Of a stretch of 64,000 nt of DNA, positions 1 through 9,234 are shown piece after piece. A program made the position numbers and the translations under genes. Position 1 is the stretch's first letter. The number at the start of each line of letters is the position of its first letter. This DNA comes from Xenophilus sp003671765 (GTDB taxonomy: Bacteria; Pseudomonadota; Gammaproteobacteria; Burkholderiales; Burkholderiaceae_C): positions 992,001-1,056,000 of the forward strand of contig CP166702.1 in assembly GCA_051414805.1 (NCBI GenBank). Reading direction: 5' to 3'. Under the pieces are notes generated by a model. The model was not told the origin of the DNA. It was given only the letters and a program-made list of their open reading frames with translations, and made no database searches.

Positions 1-2
1 GG

Positions 3-1193
<1,191 letters not shown>

Positions 1194-1213
1194 AGCGGGT
1201 TCAGCGCGGCGCC

Positions 1214-2011
1214 ATGCGCGCAGACCAGTTGCTCGTCGACCGCGGACTCGCGGTCTCCCGTTCGCAGGCGGCCCGGCTCATCGCCGGCGGCCTGCGCTGG
1301 CGCCTGCATGCGGGCGAGGCGTGGCGCGCTGTCGCCAAGAACGGCGACGTGGTGCCCGACGGGGCAGAGCTCGATCTGGCCGACGCGGCCGAGGCGCGCT
1401 ATGTCTCGCGCGGCGGGCTGAAGCTCGAGGGCGCGCTGGATGCCACCGGCCTCGACGTGCGCGGGCGCCTGTGCCTCGATGTCGGTCAGTCCACCGGCGG
1501 CTTCACCGACTGCCTGCTGCAGCGCGGCGCCGCGCACGTGGTGGGTGTCGACGTCGGCCACGGCCAGTTGCACGAGCGGCTGCGCGCCGATGCGCGGGTG
1601 ACGGCCGTCGAGCGCGTGAACGCGCGCACGCTGAATGCTCCTGAATTGATGGCTGCCTGCCCAGGCGGGACGGGCGCCGGAACCCGGTTCGGCTCCGAAG
1701 AGGGGCTGCTCTTCGACCTGATCGTCGGCGACCTGTCCTTCATCTCGCTGACGCTCGTGCTGCCTGCGCTGGCGCTGTTGCTGGCGCCGGCGGGCGACCT
1801 GCTGATGCTGGTCAAGCCGCAGTTCGAACTGCAGCCTGCGCAGATCGGCAAGGGTGGCATCGTGCGCGATCCGGCGCTGTACGCCGTGGTCGAGGAGCGG
1901 CTGCGCACGGCCTGCGAAGGCGCCGGCCTGCGTGTGTTGAAATGGCTGGACAGTCCGATCGCGGGAGGCGACGGCAACCGCGAGTTCTTCGTCCACGCCG
2001 CGCGCGCCTGA
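1214..2011 (+). CDS. tlyA: TlyA family rRNA (cytidine-2'-O)-methyltransferase
   Basis: Predicted 265-residue RNA methyltransferase of the TlyA/hemolysin-A family. An S4 RNA-binding domain occupies about residues 1-60 (MRADQLLVDRGLAVSRSQAA), followed by an FtsJ-type SAM domain with the motif LDVGQSTGGFTDCLLQRGA near residue 92. The ATG was chosen because the S4 domain begins directly at it; it lies 20 bp after ahcY stops. Residues about 142-163 (APELMAACPGGTGAGTRFGS) do not look like family sequence and coincide with a copy of the dispersed GCTAT-N7-ATAGC repeat inserted in frame. The enzyme may remain functional if the insert loops out; this is inference. Confidence 0.9.
   Translation: MRADQLLVDRGLAVSRSQAARLIAGGLRWRLHAGEAWRAVAKNGDVVPDGAELDLADAAEARYVSRGGLKLEGALDATGLDVRGRLCLDVGQSTGGFTDCLLQRGAAHVVGVDVGHGQLHERLRADARVTAVERVNARTLNAPELMAACPGGTGAGTRFGSEEGLLFDLIVGDLSFISLTLVLPALALLLAPAGDLLMLVKPQFELQPAQIGKGGIVRDPALYAVVEERLRTACEGAGLRVLKWLDSPIAGGDGNREFFVHAARA
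1636..1701 (+). repeat. Dispersed GCTAT-N7-ATAGC repeat, copy inside tlyA
   Basis: Divergent copy: stem halves GCTCC and ATGGC separated by exactly 7 nt, followed by GCAGGCGGGACGGGCGCC-like sequence and an end CGGTTCGGCTCCGAAG. It matches the copies downstream of tyrS and downstream of the ROK kinase closely in its second half. It is translated as part of tlyA. Confidence 0.75.
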
Positions 2012-2057
2012 GACGACACGACGACAACGACAACAAGACACCGAGAGGACCCTGGCG

Positions 2058-2903
2058 ATGGCCACCCCCGAACGTTTGCCCCTGAGTTTCGAGTTCTTCC
2101 CGCCCAAGACGCCCGAAGGCGTGGTCAAGCTGCGTGCCGTGCGCCAGCAGCTGTACGCCTGGCGACCCGAGTTCTGCTCGGTCACCTATGGCGCGGGGGG
2201 CTCCACGCAGGCCGGCACCTTCGGCGCCGTGCAGGAGATCCTTGCCGAAGGCGTGGATGCGGCGAGCCACTTCTCGTGCATCGGCGCCACGCGCGAAACC
2301 GTGCGCACGCAGCTGGCCGAGCTCAAGCGCCTGGGCGTGCGCCGGCTGGTGGCCCTGCGCGGCGACCTGCCCAGCGGCTACGGCATGGGGGGCGAGTTCC
2401 ACTACGCGAGCGACCTGGTGCGCTTCATCCGCGAGGAGTGCGGCGAGGACTTCCGCATCGAGGTGGCATGCTATCCCGAAGTGCACCCGCAGGCCCGCTC
2501 GGCAGAGGCCGACCTGCAGGCCTTTGCCACCAAGGTGAAGGCGGGCGCGCATTCGGCGATCACGCAGTACTTCTTCAGCGCCGAGGCGTATTTCCGCTTC
2601 GTCGACGATGCGCGCCGACTGGGCATCGACGTGCCGATCGTGCCGGGCATCATGCCCATCACCAGTTCGACGCAGCTGATGCGCTTCTCCGACGCCTGCG
2701 GGGCCGAGATCCCGCGCTGGATCCGGCTGCGATTGCAGGGCTTCGGCGACGACACGGCCTCGATCAAGGCCTTCGGCCTCGAGGTGGTGACGCGGCTGGT
2801 GGAGCGGCTGCAGGCGGGCGGTGCCCCCGCCATCCATTTCTACACGATGAACCAGGCTGCGGCGACGCTCGGTGTGCTGCAGGGCCTGGGCTGGCGCGCA
2901 TGA
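2058..2903 (+). CDS. metF: Methylenetetrahydrofolate reductase
   Basis: Reduces 5,10-methylene-THF to 5-methyl-THF, the methyl donor for methionine synthesis. The 281-residue product begins MATPERLPLSFEFFPPKTPEG, where FEFFPPK is the family's N-terminal signature, and contains the VTYGAGGST motif near residue 45. Length matches bacterial MetF. A purine-rich GAGAGGA lies about 8 bp before the ATG. The gene stands 46 bp after tlyA and overlaps the next gene by ATGA, so the two are probably translationally coupled. The location next to ahcY fits a methionine-cycle cluster. Confidence 0.97.
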   Translation: MATPERLPLSFEFFPPKTPEGVVKLRAVRQQLYAWRPEFCSVTYGAGGSTQAGTFGAVQEILAEGVDAASHFSCIGATRETVRTQLAELKRLGVRRLVALRGDLPSGYGMGGEFHYASDLVRFIREECGEDFRIEVACYPEVHPQARSAEADLQAFATKVKAGAHSAITQYFFSAEAYFRFVDDARRLGIDVPIVPGIMPITSSTQLMRFSDACGAEIPRWIRLRLQGFGDDTASIKAFGLEVVTRLVERLQAGGAPAIHFYTMNQAAATLGVLQGLGWRA

Positions 2904-3610
2904 AGGCACCGCACCGCCTGCTGCATCGACAGGGTCGGTGGCTGGCCTCTGCCGTGCTGGCCCTTGCGCTGGCCGGCTGCACCACGCCGCCCGGCGAATC
3001 CGGAGCGGGGACCAGGACCGGTGAGGGCGCGCCATCGGCGTCGCCCCTTCGTCCGCTGGCCAGGCAGGGCGGAGCGCCGGCCGATGCGCCGCGCTCCCGC
3101 GTTGCATCGGTGCGTTATGACCTGGCCGTGGGAAGCGAAGGCGATCTGCCGCCGGACGACGGGGTGCCCGGCGATGGCCCGCCGGGCGAGGTGATCCAGC
3201 GCGGCGGCGCCTCGTGGTACGGCCTGCAGTTCCACCAGCGCAAGACGGCCAGCGGCGAGCGCTTCGACATGGGCGCCTTCACGGCGGCGCACAAGACCTT
3301 GCCTTTCGGTACACGCCTTTGCGTTCGCAGCCTGGTCAATGGCCGCGAGGTGCTGGTGCGCGTGAACGATCGGGGTCCCTACGCGGCGGGCCGCATCATC
3401 GACCTGAGCCAGGCGGCCGCGGAGCAACTCCAGATGGTCGGCCTGGGCATCAAGCAGGTGGCGCTGACGCGCATCGATGCCGCCGGCGGGCGCTGCAACG
3501 GCGTGGCGGTGGCGCCAGCCGATGACGCGAACGGCTCGGCCCTTGCCGATGCGCCGCGGCCGGACGCGCGACCCAGGAAGACGGCGCAGGCAACGCGACG
3601 TCGCCGATAG
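2900..3610 (+). CDS. rlpA: RlpA-like septal ring lipoprotein
   Basis: 236-residue lipoprotein with a signal peptide ending in the lipobox LALAGC (Cys near residue 30), a low-complexity linker, then a double-psi beta-barrel (RlpA) domain at about 95-190: GGASWYG, KTASGERFD, AAHKTLPFGT, VNDRGPY and GRIIDLS. RlpA proteins cleave denuded peptidoglycan strands or act at the septum. The C-terminal SPOR domain of E. coli RlpA is absent and replaced by a basic, Ala/Arg-rich tail. The start ATG overlaps the metF stop. Being behind metF looks like shared transcription rather than shared function. Confidence 0.9.
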   Translation: MKAPHRLLHRQGRWLASAVLALALAGCTTPPGESGAGTRTGEGAPSASPLRPLARQGGAPADAPRSRVASVRYDLAVGSEGDLPPDDGVPGDGPPGEVIQRGGASWYGLQFHQRKTASGERFDMGAFTAAHKTLPFGTRLCVRSLVNGREVLVRVNDRGPYAAGRIIDLSQAAAEQLQMVGLGIKQVALTRIDAAGGRCNGVAVAPADDANGSALADAPRPDARPRKTAQATRRRR

Positions 3611-3740
3611 GCGCAACGCCCTTGCCCCGTGGGGGTGACGCGGCGCGTTGCTGGCGGCGTGGCACCCTCCCTGACGCCCGCTGTGTGACGCGACGGTCTG
3701 GGCGTGACGGAATGCGCGAGGGGCCGCTGCGCAGCCTGCG

Positions 3741-4643
3741 TCAGCCGCCCGTTTCCACGGCGCAGCCGGCGTGGCGGTCCTGGGCGAGCACCTCGGCCAG
3801 GCGAGCGAGCGCCGGGCGCAACTGGTCGGCCAGCGTGTAGGGCGGGTTGATGAGGAACATCCCGCTGGCGGGCAGGCCCGGTCGCTGCGTCTCGCCGGCC
3901 GCGTTGGTCGTGAGCTTGCTCGACTTGACCGTGAGCGTCGCATGCAGCCAGGGCTTGCCGGCCTTGTTGGCCAGGGTCTTGAGCCGGCGCGGCAGGTCGT
4001 GTGCTTCGGGCCGGGGAATGATGGGGTACCACACGGCGTACACACCCGTGGCGAAACGCTTGACCGCTTCGCCGATGAAGGCCGCCGTGCGGGCGTAGTC
4101 GGTCTTCAATTCGTAACTTGGATCCACCAGCACCAGCGCGCGTCGCGAGGGTGGCGGCAGGAACTTGGTGGCGCTGCCGAAGCCGTCCTCGCGCAGCACG
4201 GCGATCTGCCGGCCGGCGTCGAGCTGGGCGATATTGGCATCCAGCGTGCGCGCGTCCGTCGGGTGAAGCTCGTAGAGCTTGAGCTTGTCCTCGTCGCGCA
4301 GCAGGTGATGGGTGATGAAGGGCGAACCCGGGTACACGCGGGCCTGGCCCTCGCGGTTGAAGCTGCGCACCACCTCCAGGTAGCGGGCGAGAGCCGGCGG
4401 CAGCGCTTGCGCCCCCGTGTCGCCGGCCGCGGGCCCCAGCAGGCGCAGCACGCCGTCGGCCGCCTCGCCGCTGGTGCCGGCATAGTCGCCGTCGAGCCGG
4501 TACAGGCCGGCTCCGGCGTGGGTGTCGATCACCGTGATCGGCGCGGGCTTTTCGAGCAGGTGCTCGAGGGTGGCGATCAGCACCGTGTGTTTGAGCACAT
4601 CGGCGTGGTTGCCGGCGTGGAAGGCGTGGCGGTAGCTGAACAT
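3741..4643 (-). CDS. rlmJ: 23S rRNA (adenine2030-N6)-methyltransferase RlmJ
   Basis: 300-residue class I methyltransferase of the RlmJ/YhiR family that methylates A2030 of 23S rRNA. Begins MFSYRHAFHAGNHADVLKHT, which is the family N-terminus. SAM motif DTHAGAGLY is near residue 40 and the catalytic motif appears as LVDPSYELKTDY near residue 170; the usual form is DPPYE, so the second proline is replaced by serine. The gene converges on rlpA with 130 bp between them and has no obvious operon partner. Confidence 0.95.
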   Translation of the reverse strand: MFSYRHAFHAGNHADVLKHTVLIATLEHLLEKPAPITVIDTHAGAGLYRLDGDYAGTSGEAADGVLRLLGPAAGDTGAQALPPALARYLEVVRSFNREGQARVYPGSPFITHHLLRDEDKLKLYELHPTDARTLDANIAQLDAGRQIAVLREDGFGSATKFLPPPSRRALVLVDPSYELKTDYARTAAFIGEAVKRFATGVYAVWYPIIPRPEAHDLPRRLKTLANKAGKPWLHATLTVKSSKLTTNAAGETQRPGLPASGMFLINPPYTLADQLRPALARLAEVLAQDRHAGCAVETGG

Positions 4644-4757
4644 GGCGGGCTGGATCCTGGGTGAGAGCGCGGTCGGTGCCGTGGCGGGCGCCGCCGCCGC
4701 GAACCCCTGATTGTCGGTCGGCTTGGGCGGCCTCGAGCCCCGGCGGCCGCCGGAGAT

Positions 4758-4785
4758 TGCCCCGCCGCGCCGGCCGACCTATAAT
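4758..4785 (+). promoter_or_regulatory. Sigma-70 type promoter for rplM-rpsI
   Basis: A perfect -10 hexamer TATAAT (4780-4785) preceded after 16 bp by TTGCCC (4758-4763). It lies about 150 bp before the rplM start and is the best promoter match seen in the window, as expected for a ribosomal protein operon. Confidence 0.7.
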
Positions 4786-4935
4786 CGTTGGCTTTGCAGC
4801 GATTTCGGGCCCCGCGGCAAAGACGCCTTCGATCCTCTACGGGTGAAGGCATTCCTCCCACCTAAGAGCTTCCCTCCAGAGGAAGACCGACCGTGGAAAA
4901 GGGCTCTCAGCAAACCTCCTTTTTTAGGAAAACTC
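4786..4935 (+). promoter_or_regulatory. Structured 5' leader of rplM
   Basis: About 140 nt of untranslated leader follow the promoter. It contains an inverted repeat GCCTTC (4825-4830) / GAAGGC (4845-4850) and a second short one around CTTCC/GGAAG near 4870. L13 leaders that bind the ribosomal protein for autoregulation are known in other bacteria; that this leader does so is inference. The Shine-Dalgarno AGGAAA sits just before the ATG. Confidence 0.4.
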
Positions 4936-5364
4936 ATGTCTACTTTCAGCGCAAAGCCCGCTGAGGTCGTGCACGAGTGGTTTGTGATTGACGCGACCGA
5001 CAAGGTCCTCGGACGGGTAGCCAGCGAAGTGGCCCTCCGACTGCGCGGCAAGCACAAGGCCATTTACACGCCTCACGTCGACACCGGCGATTTCATCGTC
5101 ATCGTCAACGCCTCCAAGCTCAAGGTCACCGGCACCAAGTCGCTCGACAAGGTGTACTACCGTCATTCGGGCTTCCCCGGCGGCATCACGGCCACCAACT
5201 TCCGCGACATGCAGGCCAAGCACCCCGGCCGTGCACTCGAGAAGGCTGTCAAGGGCATGCTGCCCAAGGGCCCGCTCGGCTACGCGATGATCAAGAAACT
5301 CAAGGTGTACGGCGGTGCAGAGCATCCGCACACCGCCCAGCAGCCCAAGGCTCTGGAAATCTAA
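4936..5364 (+). CDS. rplM: 50S ribosomal protein L13
   Basis: 142-residue ribosomal protein, the standard length. Begins MSTFSAKPAEVVHEWFVIDA, contains ATDKVLGRVAS and VYYRHSGFPGG, and ends with the conserved KVYGGAEHPHTAQQP. AGGAAA lies 6 bp before the ATG. rpsI follows after 11 bp, the near-universal rplM-rpsI operon. Confidence 0.99.
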   Translation: MSTFSAKPAEVVHEWFVIDATDKVLGRVASEVALRLRGKHKAIYTPHVDTGDFIVIVNASKLKVTGTKSLDKVYYRHSGFPGGITATNFRDMQAKHPGRALEKAVKGMLPKGPLGYAMIKKLKVYGGAEHPHTAQQPKALEI

Positions 5365-5375
5365 GGAGCCTTGAG

Positions 5376-5768
5376 ATGATTGGTGATTGGAACAATGGCA
5401 CCGGCCGTCGCAAGTCCAGCGTCGCCCGCGTGTTTCTCAAGAAGGGCACCGGCAAGATCACGGTGAACGGCAAGACGATCGAAGAATTCTTCGGCCGCCA
5501 GACCTCGATCATGATCGCCAAGCAGCCCCTGGTGCTGACCGACAACGTCGAGACCTTCGACATCCAGGTCAACGTCCACGGCGGCGGCGAATCCGGTCAG
5601 GCCGGCGCGACCCGCCACGGCATCACCCGTGCCCTGATCGACTACGACGCGAACCTCAAGCCGGTGCTGAGCCAGGCCGGTTTCGTCACCCGTGACGCCC
5701 GCGAAGTCGAACGGAAGAAGGTCGGTCTGCACTCCGCACGTCGCCGCAAGCAGTTCTCGAAGCGCTGA
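5376..5768 (+). CDS. rpsI: 30S ribosomal protein S9
   Basis: 130-residue ribosomal protein ending in the conserved basic tail RKKVGLHSARRRKQFSKR, which reaches the decoding centre. Begins MIGDWNNGTGRRKSSVARVF. A strong Shine-Dalgarno AAGGAG overlaps the end of rplM. Co-transcribed with rplM. Confidence 0.99.
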   Translation: MIGDWNNGTGRRKSSVARVFLKKGTGKITVNGKTIEEFFGRQTSIMIAKQPLVLTDNVETFDIQVNVHGGGESGQAGATRHGITRALIDYDANLKPVLSQAGFVTRDAREVERKKVGLHSARRRKQFSKR

Positions 5769-5903
5769 TCTTCGCTACTGCGGACCTGCATGGCCGCGTT
5801 GCGAATCCTCACCGGACGCGAGTCCGGTTCCGGTTCGCGCCTTGCCCTGCAGGCCCTCGCTACGCGAATATCAACACTTCGGCTGTGCGCCGTATCAAGA
5901 AAG

Positions 5904-5928
5904 ACCGCCCTCGGGGCGGTTTTTCTTT
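5904..5928 (+). terminator. Rho-independent terminator after rpsI
   Basis: Seven-base-pair stem ACCGCCC / GGGCGGT with loop TCG, followed by TTTTCTTT. Located 135 bp after rpsI and before erpA, so it ends the ribosomal protein transcript. Confidence 0.8.
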
Positions 5929-5998
5929 GTCTGGGGTAGCATTTCCCTCATTGGCCGCCCGCTGTCTTGCGAGTGGCGGTCCCCACGGAGAACCATCC

Positions 5999-6370
5999 AT
6001 GAGCGCAGTTGCCGAAACCATCAGCACCCCCAGCCAGATGCCCGAGCCGATCGTCTTCACCGACAGCGCGGCCGCCAAGGTGGCGGACCTGATCGCCGAA
6101 GAGGGCAATCCCGACCTGAAGCTGCGCGTATTCGTGCAGGGTGGCGGCTGCTCGGGCTTCCAGTACGGCTTCACCTTCGACGAGATCACGAACGACGACG
6201 ACACGACGATGACCAAGAATGGCGTGTCGCTGCTGATCGACGCGATGAGCTACCAGTACCTGGTCGGCGCCGAGATCGACTACAAGGAAGACCTGCAAGG
6301 CGCCCAGTTCGTGATCAAGAACCCGAACGCCACCAGCACCTGCGGCTGCGGCTCGAGCTTCTCGGCCTGA
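5999..6370 (+). CDS. erpA: Iron-sulfur cluster insertion protein ErpA
   Basis: A-type carrier that delivers Fe-S clusters to apoproteins. 123 residues from the ATG chosen here; the three conserved cysteines are present as GGGCSGFQYGF and STCGCGSSF at the C-terminus. Upstream in-frame codons exist but lack family similarity, while GGAGAA precedes this ATG. Monocistronic between two terminators. Confidence 0.95.
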   Translation: MSAVAETISTPSQMPEPIVFTDSAAAKVADLIAEEGNPDLKLRVFVQGGGCSGFQYGFTFDEITNDDDTTMTKNGVSLLIDAMSYQYLVGAEIDYKEDLQGAQFVIKNPNATSTCGCGSSFSA

Positions 6371-6434
6371 TTCGCATCTTGACCGGGCGGGCGCACACCG
6401 ACCACCACCCCGCGCCCCACCTGTCACCGGTCCA

Positions 6435-6455
6435 GCCGCCTTCGGGCGGCTTTTT
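6435..6455 (+). terminator. Rho-independent terminator after erpA
   Basis: GCCGCC / GGCGGC stem with a stable TTCG tetraloop and a run of five T. Confidence 0.85.
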
Positions 6456-6512
6456 CGTTCCCGCCGCGTCTGCCGTCGGCCGCGGCGCCCCGCGCCAGAA
6501 AGCCAGAACACC

Positions 6513-7964
6513 ATGAGCGCTCCGACGCCCGCCATCCCCGATCCGCCGCCCGATGCCGCCAGCCGCCGCGTGCTGCTGTGGCTGGTGGCGATCGGCTTCT
6601 TCATGCAGACGCTGGACGCGACCATCATCAACACGGCGCTGCCGGCGATGGCGGCGAGCCTGGGCGAGAGCCCGCTGCGCATGCAGTCGGTGATCGTGGC
6701 CTATTCGCTGACCATGGCGATGCTGATCCCGGCCTCGGGCTGGCTCGCCGACCGCTTCGGCACGCGGCGCGTGTTCATGCTGGCGATCGCGCTGTTCTCG
6801 CTCGGCTCCCTGGCCTGTGCGGCCTCGCGCGGTCTGGGCGAGCTGGTGGCGGCGCGCGTGCTGCAGGGGCTGGGCGGCGCGCTGCTGCTGCCTGTGGGGC
6901 GCCTGTCGGTGCTGCGCACCTTTCCGCGCGGCGAGTTCCTGCAGGCGATGAGCTTCGTCGCGATTCCCGGCCTCATCGGGCCGCTGCTGGGCCCGACGCT
7001 CGGCGGCTGGCTGGTGCAGTACGCCTCGTGGCACTGGATCTTCCTCATCAACCTGCCGGTGGGGCTCATCGGCCTCGTCGCCACGCAGCGCTTCATGCCC
7101 GATGCGCGGGCCGAGCAGACCGGCCGCTTCGACCTCTGGGGCTATGCGCTGCTGGCCTTCGGCATGGTCGCCATCTCGCTGGCCATCGAGGGCGGCTCCG
7201 ACCTGGGCCTGCGCCAGGCCGGCACTCTGGTGCTGGGCGTCTTCGGTTTCGCGGCGCTGGTGGTCTACTGGCTGCATGCGGTGCGGCACCCTCAGCCGCT
7301 GTTCTCGACCCAGCTGTTCCGCGTGCGCACGCTGTCGGTGGGGCTGCTGGGCAACCTGTTCTGCCGGCTGGGCAGCGGGGCGATGCCTTTCCTGATCCCG
7401 ATCTCGCTGCAGATCTCCCTGGGCTATTCGCCCCTGCAGGCGGGGCTGATGATGCTGCCCACGGCACTCGCCGGCATGGCGATGAAGCGGGTCGCGACGC
7501 CGCTGATCCTGCGCTTCGGCTATCGCAACGTGCTGGTGGGCAACACCGCGATCATCGGCCTGCTGATGGCCAGCTTCGCCCTGGCCACGCCGGGCGAGCC
7601 GATCTGGCTGCGCGTGCTGCAGCTCGCGGCCTTCGGCGCCTTCAACTCGCTGCAGTTCACGGCCATGAACACCATCACGCTGAAGGACCTGGACGGCGCC
7701 AGCGCCAGCAGCGGCAACAGCCTGCTGTCGATGGTGCAGATGCTGGCGATGAGCCTGGGCGTGGCCGTGGCCGGCGCGGTGCTGTCGGGCTTCAGCGCGG
7801 CCTTCGGCGGCACCGGCACGCCCGGCGCGGCGCTCGAAGCCTTCCAGGCGACCTTCGTGACGGTGGGGCTGATCACGCTCGCCTCGGCGGCCGTGTTCTG
7901 GCAGCTGCCCGCCGAGGCCCGGGCGCCGCAGCTCGATGGCCCGGAAGTGTCCGGGCACGGCTGA
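6513..7964 (+). CDS. mdtD: MdtD-like MFS drug exporter (DHA2 family)
   Basis: 483-residue inner-membrane transporter of the 14-helix DHA2 group. The first helix region FFMQTLDATIINTALPAMA carries the antiporter signature; motif A is seen as GWLADRFGTRRVF and motif C-like sequence as IPGLIGPLLGPTLGGWL. Similarity to E. coli MdtD extends along the whole chain (SASSGNSLLSM, FGYRNVLV). No fusion protein or regulator is adjacent, so drug export is inferred from family only. The stop codon is directly followed by a dispersed repeat. Confidence 0.88.
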   Translation: MSAPTPAIPDPPPDAASRRVLLWLVAIGFFMQTLDATIINTALPAMAASLGESPLRMQSVIVAYSLTMAMLIPASGWLADRFGTRRVFMLAIALFSLGSLACAASRGLGELVAARVLQGLGGALLLPVGRLSVLRTFPRGEFLQAMSFVAIPGLIGPLLGPTLGGWLVQYASWHWIFLINLPVGLIGLVATQRFMPDARAEQTGRFDLWGYALLAFGMVAISLAIEGGSDLGLRQAGTLVLGVFGFAALVVYWLHAVRHPQPLFSTQLFRVRTLSVGLLGNLFCRLGSGAMPFLIPISLQISLGYSPLQAGLMMLPTALAGMAMKRVATPLILRFGYRNVLVGNTAIIGLLMASFALATPGEPIWLRVLQLAAFGAFNSLQFTAMNTITLKDLDGASASSGNSLLSMVQMLAMSLGVAVAGAVLSGFSAAFGGTGTPGAALEAFQATFVTVGLITLASAAVFWQLPAEARAPQLDGPEVSGHG

Positions 7965-8031
7965 TTGCTATTATTTCGATAGCGATAAGCGCCCATCCCA
8001 CGGGCGCTGTAGCCTCTTTGGGCTTGAAAAC
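7965..8031 (+). repeat. Dispersed GCTAT-N7-ATAGC repeat, between mdtD and anmK
   Basis: Well-preserved copy: GCTAT TATTTCG ATAGC, then GCGCCC / GGGCGC stem, ending TTTGGGCTTGAAAA. It begins at the base after the mdtD stop and ends at the anmK stop, filling the whole gap between these convergent genes; it could act as a bidirectional transcript end. Confidence 0.85.
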
Positions 8032-9162
8032 TCAGGCCGGGTAAACGGCGCCCAGCACCCGCGCGCCGCGGGCGCCGGTCACGCTCGCCAAGTTTCCCGG
8101 CTCGCGTCGAACGGTGCGCCGCGCCAGCCAGGCGAAGGCCGTGGCTTCCACCTGCTGCGGCGGCAGGCCGCGTGCTTCGGAAGACAGCACCCCCACGCCC
8201 GGCAGCAGGGCTGCGAGCCGCGCCATCAGGTGTGCATTGAGCGCGCCGCCGCCGCAGACGATCAGCGTGCGTGCGTCGCTGGCGGCCTCGTGCACGGCCC
8301 GGGCGGCACTTTCCGCCGTGAGTTCGGCCAGCGTGGCCTGCACGTCCTGGGCGGCAAGCGGCGCCTCCTTGGCGAGCGCCGCGGCGAGCCACTCGGAATG
8401 GAACAGGTCGCGGCCTGTGCTCTTGGGCGCGGGCCGCGCGAAGTAGGGCTCCGCGAGCAGGCGGGACAGCAAGCCGGCATGAACGCGGCCGCTGGCGGCC
8501 CAGGCGCCGCCGGCGTCGAAGGGCGCGCCGCGGTGGCGTTGGCACCAGTGGTCCATCAGCGCATTGGCCGGTCCGCAGTCGAAGCCGAGCACCGCGCGGC
8601 TTTCAGCCTGGGCAGCCGGCGGCAGCACGCTCAGGTTGGCGATGCCGCCGAGGTTGAGCACCGCCACCGTCTCGTCGGCCCGCCCGAAGAGCGCCGCGTG
8701 GAAGGCCGGCACCAGCGGTGCACCCTGCCCACCGGCCGCGAGGTCGCGCGTGCGGAAGTCGGCCACCACGTCGATGTCGGTCAGCTCGGCCAGCAGGGCC
8801 GGGTTGTTCAATTGCAGGGTGTAGCCGGTGCCGTCGAACTCGCCGGGGCGGTGGCGCACGGTCTGGCCGTGGGCGCCGATGGCGACGATCTGCGCGGCTT
8901 CCTGGGCTGCCTTGGCGAGCAGCATGCGCACGACCTCGGCGTACACGCGGGCGAGCCCGTTGCCGGCGAGTGCCGCGCGGTGCAGTTCGTTGGCGCCGTC
9001 GGAGCGGTTGAGCGCGAGCAACTCCTCGCGCAGCGCGACGGGAAAGGGCGCGCTCGCGTGCGCCCGCACGGCGATGCCGCCGCCGGACAGGTCGGTCAGC
9101 ACACCATCCACGCCGTCGAGCGAGGTGCCGGACATCAGCCCGATGAAGAGTTCTGCGGCCAT
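8032..9162 (-). CDS. anmK: Anhydro-N-acetylmuramic acid kinase
   Basis: Phosphorylates 1,6-anhydro-MurNAc during peptidoglycan recycling in the cytosol. 376 residues. The ATP-binding motif LFIGLMSGTSLDGVDGVL is at the N-terminus, with DFRTRDLAAGGQGAPLVPAFH and VLNLGGIANLSVL further on. A TTG six codons upstream could extend it, but the ATG lies immediately before the conserved start. The adjacent upstream gene is an M23 peptidoglycan peptidase, so the two share a cell-wall theme, although a terminator separates them. Confidence 0.95.
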   Translation of the reverse strand: MAAELFIGLMSGTSLDGVDGVLTDLSGGGIAVRAHASAPFPVALREELLALNRSDGANELHRAALAGNGLARVYAEVVRMLLAKAAQEAAQIVAIGAHGQTVRHRPGEFDGTGYTLQLNNPALLAELTDIDVVADFRTRDLAAGGQGAPLVPAFHAALFGRADETVAVLNLGGIANLSVLPPAAQAESRAVLGFDCGPANALMDHWCQRHRGAPFDAGGAWAASGRVHAGLLSRLLAEPYFARPAPKSTGRDLFHSEWLAAALAKEAPLAAQDVQATLAELTAESAARAVHEAASDARTLIVCGGGALNAHLMARLAALLPGVGVLSSEARGLPPQQVEATAFAWLARRTVRREPGNLASVTGARGARVLGAVYPA

Positions 9163-9181
9163 GGCGGCGAGGTTTCCCAAA

Positions 9182-9207
9182 GAAAAAGCGCCGCAACAGC
9201 GGCGCTT
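9182..9207 (-). terminator. Rho-independent terminator after the M23 peptidase gene
   Basis: Stem AAGCGCCGC / GCGGCGCTT with a 4-nt loop; on the minus strand it is followed by a T-rich tract TTTTTCTTT. It lies 28 bp beyond the peptidase stop. Confidence 0.8.
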
Positions 9208-9234
9208 CGGATTGTGACGGCGCGAGCGAGGCGC

